Below are positions 44,359 to 53,596 of a stretch of DNA of 64,000 nucleotides, in pieces. The position numbers and the translations under genes were made by a program. Below the pieces are notes generated by a model. The model saw only the letters and a program-made list of their open reading frames with translations, had not been told where the DNA came from and did no database searches. Where the stretch lies: contig NZ_BMDZ01000013.1 in NCBI RefSeq assembly GCF_014636235.1, positions 32,252 to 96,251 on the forward strand. Direction: 5' to 3'. How positions within the stretch are numbered: the first letter of the stretch is position 1; every line of letters starts with the position of its first letter. This stretch comes from Tistrella bauzanensis. GTDB lineage: Bacteria; Pseudomonadota; Alphaproteobacteria; Tistrellales; Tistrellaceae.

Positions 44359-45632
44359 CGATAGATCAGGTCGCGCAGGGTCAATGCCAGCGGCGACCAA
44401 TAGGTGATCAGCATCTGGCAGGCGATGACCACGGCGATGAACGGCAGCAGATAGCGCACCATCCGGTTCAGCGGCACCTGCGCCACGGCACTGGCCGCGA
44501 ACAGGTTCACGCCGAAGGGCGGGGTGAACATGCCCATGGCCAGATTGACCACCATGATGATGCCGAAATGTACCGGATCAATGCCGAAGCCGATCGCCAC
44601 CGGCGCCAGGATCGGCGCCAGCACGATGATCGAGGCCGAGGTTTCGATGAACATCCCCACCAGGAACAGCACGATGTTCACCGCCACCAGAAAGCCCAGC
44701 GGCCCGGCGAAGGTATCGGCCAGGAACCGGCCCAGTGCCGCCGGTACCCCGGCCTGTGTGATCAGATAGGAAAACAGCCCCGCCGCGGCGATGATGAACA
44801 TGATCACCGCCGACGAGATCACCGATTTGCGGAAGATCACCGGCAGGTCGCGCAGCTTCAGTTCGCGATGAACGCCGAAGCCGATCATCAGCGCCGCCAC
44901 CACTGCCACGACCGAGGCTTCGGTGGGGGTGAAGACGCCGCCATAGATCCCGCCCAGCACCACCACCGGCAGCATCAGCGACGCGAAGGCGCGGCGGGTG
45001 GCGGTCAGCACCGGCAGGCGGTCCAGGCCGTCTCCCGCCCCCCAGCCGGTCATCCGCGACCAGACCACGACCGTCACCGCCAGCGCGCCGGCGATCAGCA
45101 GACCGGGGCCGAAACCGGCGATGAACAGCTCGCCGATCGACACTTCCGCCGACACGCCATACAGGATCAGCGGGATCGATGGCGGCACGATCACGCCCAG
45201 TTCCGCCGACACCGCCTGCACCGATGCGGCATAGGGCCGGGGATAGCCATGCTTCGCCAGCGCCGGGATCAGGATGGCGCCGATCGCGAAGGTGGTGGCA
45301 ACCGACGAGCCGGACACGGCGGCGAAGATCATGCAGGTCAGCACGCAGGTGACGGCCAGCCCGCCGCGCATGCCGCCGACCAGCGATTTGGCGAAGTCGA
45401 CCAGCCGATAGGAGATACCGGCCCGCTCCATGATATTGCCGGCCAGAATGAAGAACGGCACCGCGACCAGCGGAAATTTGTCGATCGCGATGAACAACTG
45501 CTGCACCACGATCAGCAGTGGCAGCTTGGTGAAGGCATAGACGCCGAAGGCGCTGGCCAGGCCGACGGCAATGCCGACCGGCACCGACAGCCCCAGCAGC
45601 ACCAGCATGGCGAGCAGCATGGCGGCGGTCAT
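44355..45632 (-). CDS. dctM: TRAP transporter large permease (DctM)
   Basis: Large membrane subunit of a tripartite (TRAP) importer driven by the sodium or proton gradient. It has 425 residues and about 12 helices. Family motifs are FFILAGNIMERAGIS, GSSVATTFAIGAILIP, VIVPPSIPLILYG and FTPPFGVNLF. The ATG at 45632 has GGGAA upstream; a longer frame runs through a repeat-rich gap and is not credible. It is the last gene of a dctP-dctQ-dctM operon read leftward. Confidence 0.95.
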   Translation of the reverse strand: MTAAMLLAMLVLLGLSVPVGIAVGLASAFGVYAFTKLPLLIVVQQLFIAIDKFPLVAVPFFILAGNIMERAGISYRLVDFAKSLVGGMRGGLAVTCVLTCMIFAAVSGSSVATTFAIGAILIPALAKHGYPRPYAASVQAVSAELGVIVPPSIPLILYGVSAEVSIGELFIAGFGPGLLIAGALAVTVVVWSRMTGWGAGDGLDRLPVLTATRRAFASLMLPVVVLGGIYGGVFTPTEASVVAVVAALMIGFGVHRELKLRDLPVIFRKSVISSAVIMFIIAAAGLFSYLITQAGVPAALGRFLADTFAGPLGFLVAVNIVLFLVGMFIETSASIIVLAPILAPVAIGFGIDPVHFGIIMVVNLAMGMFTPPFGVNLFAASAVAQVPLNRMVRYLLPFIAVVIACQMLITYWSPLALTLRDLIYR

Positions 45633-45650
45633 GGGTGTTCCCGTTTCCGT

Positions 45651-45704
45651 GGCGACATCTTGCGTGATGGTGGCAACATCTTGCGTGACGACTTGCGTGA
45701 CGAC
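45651..45704. repeat. 21-bp tandem duplication between dctQ and dctM
   Basis: GGCGACATCTTGCGTGATGG and a near-copy (45651-45692, period 21) are followed by a shorter third piece TTGCGTGACGAC. It lies in the 103-base gap between the two permease genes. Confidence 0.8.
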
Positions 45705-45735
45705 CGGGCGATACGCGCGCCGCTGGCCGCCGGCA

Positions 45736-46287
45736 TCAGACCTGGGCGTCCAACTGGGCCCGGTCCGCCTCGTCCCGGCGGGTCTGCGGATCGACCAGCC
45801 GCGCCAGAACCGCCAGCATGCAGAAGGCCGCCCCCGCCGGCAGGGCCGCATAGGCGACGCTGACCGGAATATCGAGCCCGGCGAGATTCTGGAACCGGAC
45901 CCGCTGGGCGATGATGATGCCCTGCCAGACCATCAGCCCCAGAAACGCGAAGCTCGACACCGCGATCAGCCCGTCCAGCACCAGCCGGGTCACGCCGGAT
46001 GAGGCCCGGCGCGCCAGATCGACCGACACCGCCGCACCGGTGCGGAAGGCACCGGCGGCGCCGAGAAACACCATCCAGGCGATCAGCAGCTGGATCGCCA
46101 CTTCCGACCACGGGCTGGGCTGGGCCAGCACGAAGCGGGCGACGATCTGCCAGAAGCCGATCGCGACCGCGGCCCCCAGTGCCAGCATCGCAGCCAGCAC
46201 CGCCAGTCCGGTCAGAAACCGGTCCGCGGCAAGAATGAGGCGGACGATCATCAGGCGCACCGTTTCCAGAAAGAAGGTCTCCGACAC
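45736..46287 (-). CDS. dctQ: TRAP transporter small permease (DctQ)
   Basis: Small membrane subunit of the TRAP importer, 183 residues with four helices. FWQIVARFVLAQPSPWSEVAIQLLIAWMVFLGAA carries the family pattern (described in parts: VARFVL, PWSEVA, WMVFLGAA). The reading begins at GTG 46287; an ATG at 46251 (MIVRLILAADR) with GGAAA upstream is an equally good start. Follows dctP by 78 bases. Confidence 0.9.
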   Translation of the reverse strand: MSETFFLETVRLMIVRLILAADRFLTGLAVLAAMLALGAAVAIGFWQIVARFVLAQPSPWSEVAIQLLIAWMVFLGAAGAFRTGAAVSVDLARRASSGVTRLVLDGLIAVSSFAFLGLMVWQGIIIAQRVRFQNLAGLDIPVSVAYAALPAGAAFCMLAVLARLVDPQTRRDEADRAQLDAQV

Positions 46288-46365
46288 AGATCATGGACGG
46301 CATGTCCACCCGCAGGCCTCGTTGGCAGGCAGGGCGTCCACACCGTCCGGATCATCGGTCGGCGA

Positions 46366-47373
46366 TTACGGCTGCCACGCGCGGATGCGCTTGATCAACT
46401 CCGGATCGAAGCGCTTCTCGTATTCGGCATAGGCCGGCGCCAGGGCTTCGGCGAAGCGCGCGCTGTCGGGATGCTCCACCACGGTCATGCCGGCCGCTTC
46501 CAGCTTGGCGATACCGTCGGCCTCGAAGGTCTCGACCTGTTTGCGCATGGCATCGGCACCGATCTTGGCCGCTTCCTTGAAGGCGGTCTTCTCGGCATCC
46601 GACAGTTCATCCCAGCGCGACGGCGCCATGATGAACAGGGCCGGCGAATAGACATGGCCGGTCAGCGACAGATACTTCTGCACCTGGGCGAAATTGCCCG
46701 ACACGATCACCGGGATCGGGTTTTCCTGGCCGTCGATGGTGCCCTGCTGCATGGCCGTGAACACTTCGGGGAAGGCCATCGGGGTCGGCAGCGCACCCAG
46801 CGTGGTGAAGGCACGCATATGCACGTCGTTCTGCATGGTGCGGATCTTCAGGCCCTTGACGTCCTCGGGCTCCGTCACCGCGACCTTGTTGTTGGTCAGG
46901 TGCCGGAAGCCGTTCTCGCCCCAGGCCAGGGCGATCAGGCCGCGCTCAGGGAACTTGTCCAGCACTGCCTGGCCGATCTCGCCGTCCAGAACGCCACGGG
47001 CATGGGCATAGTCGCGGAACAGGAACGGGATGTCGAAAGTGAGGGTATCGGGTACGAAGTTGCCGACCGGGCCGGTCGAGGTGACGACCAGATCGATGGT
47101 GCCGAACTGCGCGCCCTCGATCATCTCGCGCTCACCGCCCAGCGCATTGGACGGGAACATCTCGACCACATATTTGCCGTCGGTCTTCTCGGCCAGCGCC
47201 TTGGCGAAGGCATCGGCACCGACGCCGTAATGCGAGGTCGGCGGCAGGCTGTAGCCAAGCTTCAGGGTGATCGGATCGGCGGCGATGGCGGCACCGCCAC
47301 CCAGCAGCGCCACGGCCAGCAGGCCCGTTCCCAGCACGGCGGTCGCGGCCGTCCTGATCAGCGACAGGTTCAT
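46366..47373 (-). CDS. dctP: TRAP transporter substrate-binding protein (DctP)
   Basis: Periplasmic binding protein of 335 residues. Signal peptide with a hydrophobic core at about 8-28, cleavage near AIAAD (31). DctP-family motifs are LGYSLPPTSHYGVGADAFAK, KTDGKYVVEMFPSNALGGE, GLKIRTMQNDVHM (Arg for the carboxylate of the ligand) and VFTAMQQGTIDGQENP. Such proteins bind C4-dicarboxylates, sugar acids or similar acids; the exact ligand is not evident. The ATG at 47373 has GGAGGAG upstream. The first gene of the operon. Confidence 0.95.
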   Translation of the reverse strand: MNLSLIRTAATAVLGTGLLAVALLGGGAAIAADPITLKLGYSLPPTSHYGVGADAFAKALAEKTDGKYVVEMFPSNALGGEREMIEGAQFGTIDLVVTSTGPVGNFVPDTLTFDIPFLFRDYAHARGVLDGEIGQAVLDKFPERGLIALAWGENGFRHLTNNKVAVTEPEDVKGLKIRTMQNDVHMRAFTTLGALPTPMAFPEVFTAMQQGTIDGQENPIPVIVSGNFAQVQKYLSLTGHVYSPALFIMAPSRWDELSDAEKTAFKEAAKIGADAMRKQVETFEADGIAKLEAAGMTVVEHPDSARFAEALAPAYAEYEKRFDPELIKRIRAWQP

Positions 47374-47742
47374 CGGGGTCTCCTCCCTCTCCCTCGGTTC
47401 TTCAAGACCGGTCGGTGATCGGTCGGTCGGGGCCGTCCAGACTGCCCCTGCCGCATCACCGTGCCGCCGTTCTCCGCGGCTGGTTCCGGTCGGCGCATCC
47501 GACCGGGCGTCCCCGCCCATGTCGTCGCATCCATCTCTTTCCTTTTAACCGGTTAAGGCTCGCCTGTCTTCTGTCGATCCGCGCCTTTGATCATGATCGA
47601 GCGCCCATCTTCCCCAATCCTGTCAATCCGACGGCCGGCCGGGATGCCATCTTTGGTGCAAAAGGCCGCAATCACGCACGGAAGATTGCAATCACACAGC
47701 CCCGGCGCAATGATCAGGCATGATTTCCCGAGGGATGCAGGC
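47374..47742. other. Divergent intergenic region, dctP / GAF kinase
   Basis: 369 bases without a supported gene. It carries the palindromic operator at 47545-47556 and must contain promoters for both genes; no -35/-10 pair stood out. AT content rises around 47535-47600. Confidence 0.5.
47545..47556. promoter_or_regulatory. LacI-style palindromic operator upstream of dctP
   Basis: TTAACCGGTTAA is a perfect 12-bp palindrome with a central CG, the shape of LacI/GalR-family operators. It lies 172 bases before the dctP start, between the two divergent genes. The regulator gene is not in the window. Confidence 0.6.
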
Positions 47743-49104
47743 ATGCCCCGTCTTCCGGTCGATCCGCCGCCGCCGGCCAGACCGGCGATTGATGCGGACC
47801 AGCGCTGGCGCCGCACCCTTGCTGCCGCCGATCGCGCGGCCCTGCGGGCACTGGCGCGCGGCCGTCCGCTGGAAAACGTTCTCAACATCGTCTGCAATGC
47901 TCTGGAGCGGCTGATCGACGATGCCGCCTGCTCGGTGCTGTTGCTGACCCCCGACGGCCGCCGGCTGGTGCATGGTGCCGCGCCAAGGCTGCCGCAGACC
48001 TATATCGCTGCGATCAACAACACCGAGATCGGCCCCACCGTCGGTTCCTGTGGCACGGCCGCCTATTTAGGCCGTCAGGTCATCGTCGAGGATATCCGCT
48101 CCAGCCCCCTCTGGGTCGACTTCCGCGACGCAGCCGATGCCGCGGGCCTGCGGGCCTGCTGGTCGACCCCGATCCGCAGCCCGAAAGGCTGCGTCCTCGG
48201 CACCTTCGCGGTCTATTTTCACCAGCCGCGCGGCCCTCTGCGCCGGGATCTGCGCACCGCCGCCCATATGGCGACCCTCGCCGCCGTCGCCATCGGCCGC
48301 CGGCGCGCCGAGGATGCGCTGCTGGAGGCAAAGGGACGGGCGGAAGACGCCAACACCGCCAAGACCACCTTCCTTGCCGGCATGAGCCATGAATTGCGCA
48401 CGCCGCTGAATGCCATCATCGGCTTTGCGGAAATCATGGCCACCGAGATGCACGGGCCGGTCGGGTCGCCGCGCTATCTGGACTATGCCAAGATCATCGC
48501 CACCAGCGGCCGCCATCTTCTGGCCCTGATCGACGACCTGCTCGACCTGTCGAAGCTGGAGGCCGGCCGGGTGACGCTGATGCGGGAGCCGGTCGATCTG
48601 GGGCTGGTGGTCCGCGACGCGCTGTCGATGGCAGGCCAGCCCGGGCCGGTCGATGCCCCCGGCGTCGTCGCCGATCTCGCCGCCGGCCCGCTGGTGGTCG
48701 AGGCCGACCGCCGGGCCCTGGTTCAGGTGCTGATCAACCTGATCGGCAATGCGACCAAATTCACCGGCGCCGATGGCCGCGTCACTGTGCGGCTTCTGCT
48801 GACACAGGACGGCCGGCCGGGCTTCGAGGTGACGGATACCGGCATCGGCATTCCCGCCGACCGGCTGGCCGATCTGTGCCGGCCCTTCGTGCAGATCGAA
48901 AACGTCTATTCCCGCGAGCGCCGCGGCACCGGCATGGGCTTGTATATCTCGCGCAGCCTGGTCGACCTGCATGGCGGCAGCTTCGAGATCGAAAGCCGGG
49001 AGACGGCCGGCACCACGGTCCGCGTGCTTCTGCCCGCCGACCGGCTGGTGCCCGCCCGGCGCCTGGACAATGACGCGGCGGCATCGTCGGGCGCCGGTCT
49101 CTGA
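47743..49104 (+). CDS. GAF-domain sensor histidine kinase
   Basis: Soluble kinase of 453 residues. GAF domain at about 35-195 with ACSVLLLTPDGRRLVHGA, GPTVGSCGTAAYLG and WSTPIRSPKGCVLGTFA, a pattern seen in many redox/light/ligand GAF sensors. The H-box is GMSHELRTPLNAI (His216). ATPase domain from about 320 with NLIGNATKF, DTGIGIP and GTGMGLYIS. There is no receiver domain and no adjacent regulator gene. The ATG at 47743 follows GAGGGATG; earlier in-frame ATGs exist at 47587 and 47710. It is divergent from the TRAP operon; a link to it is possible but unproven. Confidence 0.88.
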   Translation: MPRLPVDPPPPARPAIDADQRWRRTLAAADRAALRALARGRPLENVLNIVCNALERLIDDAACSVLLLTPDGRRLVHGAAPRLPQTYIAAINNTEIGPTVGSCGTAAYLGRQVIVEDIRSSPLWVDFRDAADAAGLRACWSTPIRSPKGCVLGTFAVYFHQPRGPLRRDLRTAAHMATLAAVAIGRRRAEDALLEAKGRAEDANTAKTTFLAGMSHELRTPLNAIIGFAEIMATEMHGPVGSPRYLDYAKIIATSGRHLLALIDDLLDLSKLEAGRVTLMREPVDLGLVVRDALSMAGQPGPVDAPGVVADLAAGPLVVEADRRALVQVLINLIGNATKFTGADGRVTVRLLLTQDGRPGFEVTDTGIGIPADRLADLCRPFVQIENVYSRERRGTGMGLYISRSLVDLHGGSFEIESRETAGTTVRVLLPADRLVPARRLDNDAAASSGAGL

Positions 49105-49133
49105 ATCTAAGCGTCCTCTGAATCTAAGCGTCC
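49100..49133. repeat. 17-bp perfect tandem duplication at a convergent junction
   Basis: TCTGAATCTAAGCGTCC occurs twice in a row. The kinase stop codon (TGA) lies in the first copy and the metW stop (TAG on the minus strand) in the second. Confidence 0.9.
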
Positions 49134-49891
49134 GTGTCGTCCAGCCCGCCCGAGATGCGCGGCGCGCGTTCCAGAACGAACATGCCGATTTCACCCATCA
49201 GATTGGCATAGGCGCCGGGGGCGTCGCGCCGCACCACCCGGCCATGGCTGTCCAGCGCCAGCGCGGTCTTGATCCGCACATCCGATGCCGCACACAGCCG
49301 CACGAAATCGGTGATCGTGCACAGATGAATGTTCGGCGTGTCGTACCAGGCATAGGGCAGGCCTTCCGTGCGCGGCATCCGGCCGCGCAGCAGCAGATAG
49401 GCCCGGCAGCGCCAATAGGCGAAATTGGGAAACGACACGATCGCCCGCCGCCCGATCCGCACCAGGTTGCGGATCACCAGATCCGGCCGGCGGGTGGCCT
49501 GAAGGGTCTGGCTCAACACCACCACGTCGAAGGCATCATCGGGGAAATAATCCAGATCGTGATCGACATCGCCCTGAATGACCGACAGGCCGCGGGCCAC
49601 GCATTCCTGCACACCCTGCTGGCTCAACTCGATGCCGCGGGCGTCGCAGCCCTTCACCCGGTCCAGATAATGCAGCAGCACGCCGTCGCCGCAGCCGATA
49701 TCCAGAACCCGCGCATGCGGCTCCACCATCCCGGCCAGCAGGTCCAGATCGGGGCGCAGCGCCGGATAGCCGTGGGCATCGTGGATCACCGCCGGCCCCA
49801 TCGGCCGGATGCGCCGATCGCGCCCATCCGTGCCATGCCCATCTGTGCCACGCCCGTCCGTGCCATGCCGGTCGGTGGCACGCCAGCTCAT
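49124..49891 (-). CDS. metW: Methionine biosynthesis protein MetW
   Basis: Methyltransferase-fold protein found with MetX; it supports homoserine acetylation or succinylation in alpha- and gammaproteobacteria. About 255 residues from the ATG at 49891, overlapping the metX stop by ATGA. Motifs: [56 protein letters not shown] and [15 protein letters not shown]. Residues about 4-23 ([10 protein letters not shown] units) come from a 15-bp tandem repeat and are foreign to the family, so a start at Met31 (MGPAVIHD) is also possible. Confidence 0.93.
   Translation of the reverse strand: MSWRATDRHGTDGRGTDGHGTDGRDRRIRPMGPAVIHDAHGYPALRPDLDLLAGMVEPHARVLDIGCGDGVLLHYLDRVKGCDARGIELSQQGVQECVARGLSVIQGDVDHDLDYFPDDAFDVVVLSQTLQATRRPDLVIRNLVRIGRRAIVSFPNFAYWRCRAYLLLRGRMPRTEGLPYAWYDTPNIHLCTITDFVRLCAASDVRIKTALALDSHGRVVRRDAPGAYANLMGEIGMFVLERAPRISGGLDDTDA
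49823..49882. repeat. 15-bp tandem repeat in the metW N-terminus
   Basis: Four consecutive 15-base units (CCCATCCGTGCCATG and variants) encode, on the minus strand, repeated [10 protein letters not shown] pentapeptides at the start of MetW. In frame. Confidence 0.9.
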
Positions 49892-51033
49892 GGCCGCACC
49901 AGCCCGGCATGGGCGGCGGCGCCGTCCATGAAGCCAGAGACGATGCGCGCGAACACCGGCTCGTCCAGCAGGAAGGCGTCGTGGCCGCGATCGGTGTCGA
50001 TCTCGGTGAAGCTGACATTGCCGGCCACGGCGTTGATCGCGCGGGCGATGGTGCGGCTTTCCACCGTCGGGAACAACCAGTCCGACGAGAACGAGATCAG
50101 GCAGAACCGCACCCGGCTGCCACGGAAGGCATTGGCCAGCACGCCGCCATGATCGGCCGCGATGTCGAAATAATCCATCGCCCTGGTGATATACAGATAG
50201 CTGTTGGCGTCGAAGCGGTCGACGAAGCTGATGCCCTGATGGCGCAGATAGCTTTCCACCTGAAAATCCGCCTCGAAGCCATACGACATCCGCTGGCGGT
50301 CCTGCAGCCTGCGGCCGAACTTGGTGTGCAGCGCCATTTCCGACAGATAGGTGATATGCGCGGTCATCCGCGCCACCGCCAGCCCCTTGGTCGGGCGGGT
50401 GTCGTGGTCGGCATAACGGCCCTGATGCCATTGCGGGTCGGCGATGATCGCCTGACGGCCGACCTCGTGAAAGGCGATGTTCTGCGCGGAGTGGCGGGCC
50501 GCCGTGGCGATCGGCACTGCCGCGAACACCCGGTCGGGATAGCTGACCGCCCATTGCAGCACCTGCATGCCGCCCATCGACCCGCCGACCACCGCGAACA
50601 GCCGGTCGATGCCCAGATGGTCGATCAGCAGCTTCTGCGCCCGCACCATATCGGCGATCGTCACCAGCGGAAAATCGGTGCCCCAGACCGTGCCGGTCTG
50701 CGGGTTGATACTGGCGGGCCCGGTCGACCCCATACAGCCGCCCAGAATATTGGCGCAGATCACGAACATGCGGTCGGTGTCGATCGGCCTGCCCGGCCCG
50801 ACCAGGGTCTCCCACCAGCCGGCCCTGCCGGTAACCGGGTGCGTGCCCACCACATGCTGATCGCCGGTCAGCGCGTGGCAGATCAGCACCGCATTGCTGC
50901 GATCGGCATTCATCCGGCCATGGGTGGTATAGGCGATATCGATCGGCCCCAGGCTGCGGCCGCAGTCCAGCGGCATGGCCTCGTCCACCGCCAGACGCGC
51001 GATATGGCTGGCACCCCCGGCATCCGGGCCCAT
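49888..51033 (-). CDS. metX: Homoserine O-acetyl/succinyltransferase MetX
   Basis: Alpha/beta-hydrolase that acylates homoserine at the head of methionine synthesis. It has 381 residues. The nucleophile Ser is in [42 protein letters not shown] and the late [13 protein letters not shown] (Asp and His of the triad) are typical. Acetyl- versus succinyl-CoA use cannot be read by eye. The ATG at 51033 has GAGGGAGG upstream. It is followed by metW in a two-gene operon. Confidence 0.95.
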   Translation of the reverse strand: MGPDAGGASHIARLAVDEAMPLDCGRSLGPIDIAYTTHGRMNADRSNAVLICHALTGDQHVVGTHPVTGRAGWWETLVGPGRPIDTDRMFVICANILGGCMGSTGPASINPQTGTVWGTDFPLVTIADMVRAQKLLIDHLGIDRLFAVVGGSMGGMQVLQWAVSYPDRVFAAVPIATAARHSAQNIAFHEVGRQAIIADPQWHQGRYADHDTRPTKGLAVARMTAHITYLSEMALHTKFGRRLQDRQRMSYGFEADFQVESYLRHQGISFVDRFDANSYLYITRAMDYFDIAADHGGVLANAFRGSRVRFCLISFSSDWLFPTVESRTIARAINAVAGNVSFTEIDTDRGHDAFLLDEPVFARIVSGFMDGAAAHAGLVRP

Positions 51034-51079
51034 CGGAACCTCCCTCTCCAGGGGGATGTGGCAGAACGATCAGGCAACG

Positions 51080-51109
51080 TAGCTAGAAGCCGTGCCCGGA
51101 TCGTGTCAA
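51080..51109 (-). promoter_or_regulatory. Candidate metX promoter
   Basis: A perfect TTGACA (minus strand, 51109-51104) is 18 bases from TAGCTA (51085-51080). The -35 is excellent, the -10 poor. The leader would be only about 45 bases. Confidence 0.35.
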
Positions 51110-51282
51110 CGTTTTCTTTGATTTTGGCCGGGACGGCGACTATCAATGGTCGCCGGGTTCCGTCCGTTCGCTGCGGATCATGTCCGCGGCGTCTGCCGAC
51201 CACCCTGCCCCGCCCATCCCCTTCCCCGGATCGACCGCGCCGGCCGCAAGCCCTCGGCGCGTTCCTGGAGATCGTGCCGACC

Positions 51283-52203
51283 ATGTCCAGCCCGGAACCG
51301 ACGCCAGACGAACGCCTCGACGTGCTGCGCCAGCAGATCGACACCATCGACGACGAGTTGCACGATCTGATCGTGCGCCGTACCGAACTCGTCGAGCGGG
51401 TGGGCGAGATCAAGCGCGATGCCTGGGGGCAGGTCAGCTTTATCCGCCCCGGCCGCGAGGCGCGCATGCTCCGCCGGCTCAATGCCCAGCATCGCGGCCG
51501 TTTCCCGCGCCCGGTGCTGCTCCGGCTGTGGCGCGAGATGATCATCGGCTCGCTGTGCCTGGAAGGGCCGTTTTCCGTCGCGGTGTTCGATGGCCGCGGC
51601 GATGGCGAGTTCTGGGATCTGTCACGCGACCATTTCGGGTCGTTCGCGCCGATGCGTGCCCACCGCAGCGCCACCGAGGTCGTGACCGAAATCAGCGCCG
51701 GCAGCGCCACCGTCGGTGTGCTGCCGGTGCCCGGCAGCCATCACGCCAATGACGACGCTCATTGGTGGCGGGCGCTGTTCAGCGAACGCCCCGGCACGCC
51801 CAAGGTGATCGCGCGCCTGCCCTTCGTGCGCATGCCCAACAGCCGCGCGCAGGATCTGGACGGGCTGGTGATCTCGGCGCTGGACCCCGAGCCCACCGGC
51901 GACGACCGCAGCCTGATCGCGGTTGAGCTGGAGGGCTCGGAAATCAGCCGCGACCGCCTGTTCGAAGGCTTTGAACGGGCCGGCCTGCGGGCACGCTGGA
52001 TCGACAGCCACGTCACCGGCGGCCCCGCCAATCTGCGCACCCATCTTCTGGAGGTGCCTGAATTCGTCGCCGCCGATGATGAGCGTCTGGGCCGGCTGCG
52101 CAACAGCTTTCCCGATGTCGCGGCCCGGGTGATCGCGATCGGCGGCTATGCCACGCCGCTGACCCTCGACGAGTTGCGATACCCCGCGCCGCCGGCCAGT
52201 TGA
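51283..52203 (+). CDS. Chorismate mutase with P-protein-like C-terminal region
   Basis: 306 residues. Residues about 8-95 are an AroQ-type chorismate mutase helix bundle (LDVLRQQIDTIDDELHDLIVRR, then ELVERVGEIKRD and RPGREARMLRRL). The rest resembles a decayed prephenate dehydratase plus ACT region: EISAGSATVGVLPVPGS lines up with the VxxGxADxGVxPIENS segment, and RSLIAVELEGSEISRDRLFEGFERAGLRARWIDS, seen in parts, looks ACT-like. The catalytic Thr-Arg-Phe of true dehydratases is not visible, nor the ESRP motif. So it probably makes prephenate only, with the tail regulatory. It precedes hisC and tyrA, all facing the same way. ATG at 51283, GGAG upstream. Confidence 0.82.
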   Translation: MSSPEPTPDERLDVLRQQIDTIDDELHDLIVRRTELVERVGEIKRDAWGQVSFIRPGREARMLRRLNAQHRGRFPRPVLLRLWREMIIGSLCLEGPFSVAVFDGRGDGEFWDLSRDHFGSFAPMRAHRSATEVVTEISAGSATVGVLPVPGSHHANDDAHWWRALFSERPGTPKVIARLPFVRMPNSRAQDLDGLVISALDPEPTGDDRSLIAVELEGSEISRDRLFEGFERAGLRARWIDSHVTGGPANLRTHLLEVPEFVAADDERLGRLRNSFPDVAARVIAIGGYATPLTLDELRYPAPPAS

Positions 52204-52421
52204 GGCCGGCGGCAGCACCCGCTTCTCGCGCCCTGCCCGCCCCGTTCCGCCGGTTGCCCCCCTGGGTTTCGGCGCGGCGCTCGCGGACACCGGATGCCGC
52301 GGCCCGCCAGCCCCGCGCGAGGCGCCTCACCACGCCCGTCGCCGCGATCCCGCTCATCGCCCCCTTTCGCCCCCAACCCGCACGGCCGGCGCCGGCGGAC
52401 GTGTCCTCAATGGAGACCAGC

Positions 52422-53519
52422 ATGACCGCGCTTACCCCCCGTCCGGGTATCATGGACATCAAGCCCTATGTCGGCGGCAAGAACAGTGCCGACGGCGCCG
52501 GGCGGGTGATCAAGCTCGCCTCGAACGAAAACGATCTCGGCCCCAGCCCCAAGGCGGTCGAGGCGTATCTGTCCTGCGCCAGCATGCTGCACCGCTATCC
52601 TGAGGGTGGCGCCGACGATCTGCGCCAGGCGATCGGCGAGGTCCATGGGCTGGATCCCGCCCGGATCGTCACCGGCTGCGGCTCCGACGAGATCCTCACC
52701 CTGTTGTCGCGCGCCTATGCCGGCCCCGATGATCACGTGCTGTACAGCCAGTACGGCTTCCTGATGTACCCGATCAACGCCAAGGCCGTGGCCGCGCGGC
52801 CGATGCAGGCCCCGGAATCGGCGCTGATCGCCGATGTCGATCAGATGCTGGCCCATGTCACCGATCGCACCCGGATCGTGTTCCTGGCCAATCCGAACAA
52901 CCCGACCGGCAGCCTGCTGCCGGCATCGGAGGTGCGTCGCCTGCATGCCGGCCTGTCGCCGTCGACGCTGCTGGTGCTGGACGCGGCCTATGCCGAATAC
53001 GTCACCGATCCCGATTACAGCCCCGGTGTCGATCTGGTCGACGCGGCCCAGAATGTGGTGATGGCACGCACCTTCTCGAAGATCTACGGGCTGGCGGCGC
53101 TGCGGGTCGGCTGGGCCTATTGCTCAGGCCCGGTCGCCGATGTGCTGAACCGCATCCGCAACCCGTTCAACGTGCCGCTGCCGGCGCAGGTCGCCGCCAC
53201 CGCCGCGGTGCGCGATCAGGAGCATGTCGCCCGGGTGCGCGCCTATACGGTGGAGAAGCGCGCCTGGCTGGCCGGCGAGCTGACGGCGATGGGGCTGGTG
53301 GTCCATCCCAGCCACGGCAATTTCCTTCTGGTCGACTTCCCGGCCGATGGGCCCCACACCGCCGCCGCGGTCTACGACCAGTTGATGGCCGATGGCATCA
53401 TCCTGCGGGCCATGGGCGGCTATGGCCTGCCCAATGCCCTGCGCATCACTATCGGCGCCCCGGAAAGCCTGGATGCCCTGGTCGCAAGCCTGAACACCAT
53501 CCTCGGCCGCAACGGCTGA
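52422..53519 (+). CDS. hisC: Histidinol-phosphate/aromatic aminotransferase
   Basis: PLP enzyme of the HisC family, 365 residues. Motifs: KLASNENDLGPSPKA, GCGSDEILTLLSRAY, FLANPNNPTGS, DAAYAEYV and the PLP-Lys in TFSKIYGLAALRVGW. Lying between chorismate mutase and prephenate dehydrogenase, it probably also, or mainly, transaminates aromatic keto acids. The ATG at 52422 has GGAGACC upstream; earlier in-frame ATG at 52410 is less likely. A 218-base stretch before it reads open but looks non-coding. Confidence 0.94.
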   Translation: MTALTPRPGIMDIKPYVGGKNSADGAGRVIKLASNENDLGPSPKAVEAYLSCASMLHRYPEGGADDLRQAIGEVHGLDPARIVTGCGSDEILTLLSRAYAGPDDHVLYSQYGFLMYPINAKAVAARPMQAPESALIADVDQMLAHVTDRTRIVFLANPNNPTGSLLPASEVRRLHAGLSPSTLLVLDAAYAEYVTDPDYSPGVDLVDAAQNVVMARTFSKIYGLAALRVGWAYCSGPVADVLNRIRNPFNVPLPAQVAATAAVRDQEHVARVRAYTVEKRAWLAGELTAMGLVVHPSHGNFLLVDFPADGPHTAAAVYDQLMADGIILRAMGGYGLPNALRITIGAPESLDALVASLNTILGRNG

Positions 53520-53596
53520 TCCGGCCCGGCCGGTATCGCGCCGGCCGGCATCCTTGTCGTCCCGACGTCCTCCCTCTCCCGGAAACCGTCTCTGTC

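Noticed and set aside
51034-51130. SAM-II (metA-type) riboswitch upstream of metX
   Set aside because: Expected in some alphaproteobacteria, but the pseudoknot landmarks I recall are not present and the predicted leader (about 45 bases) is too short to hold it.
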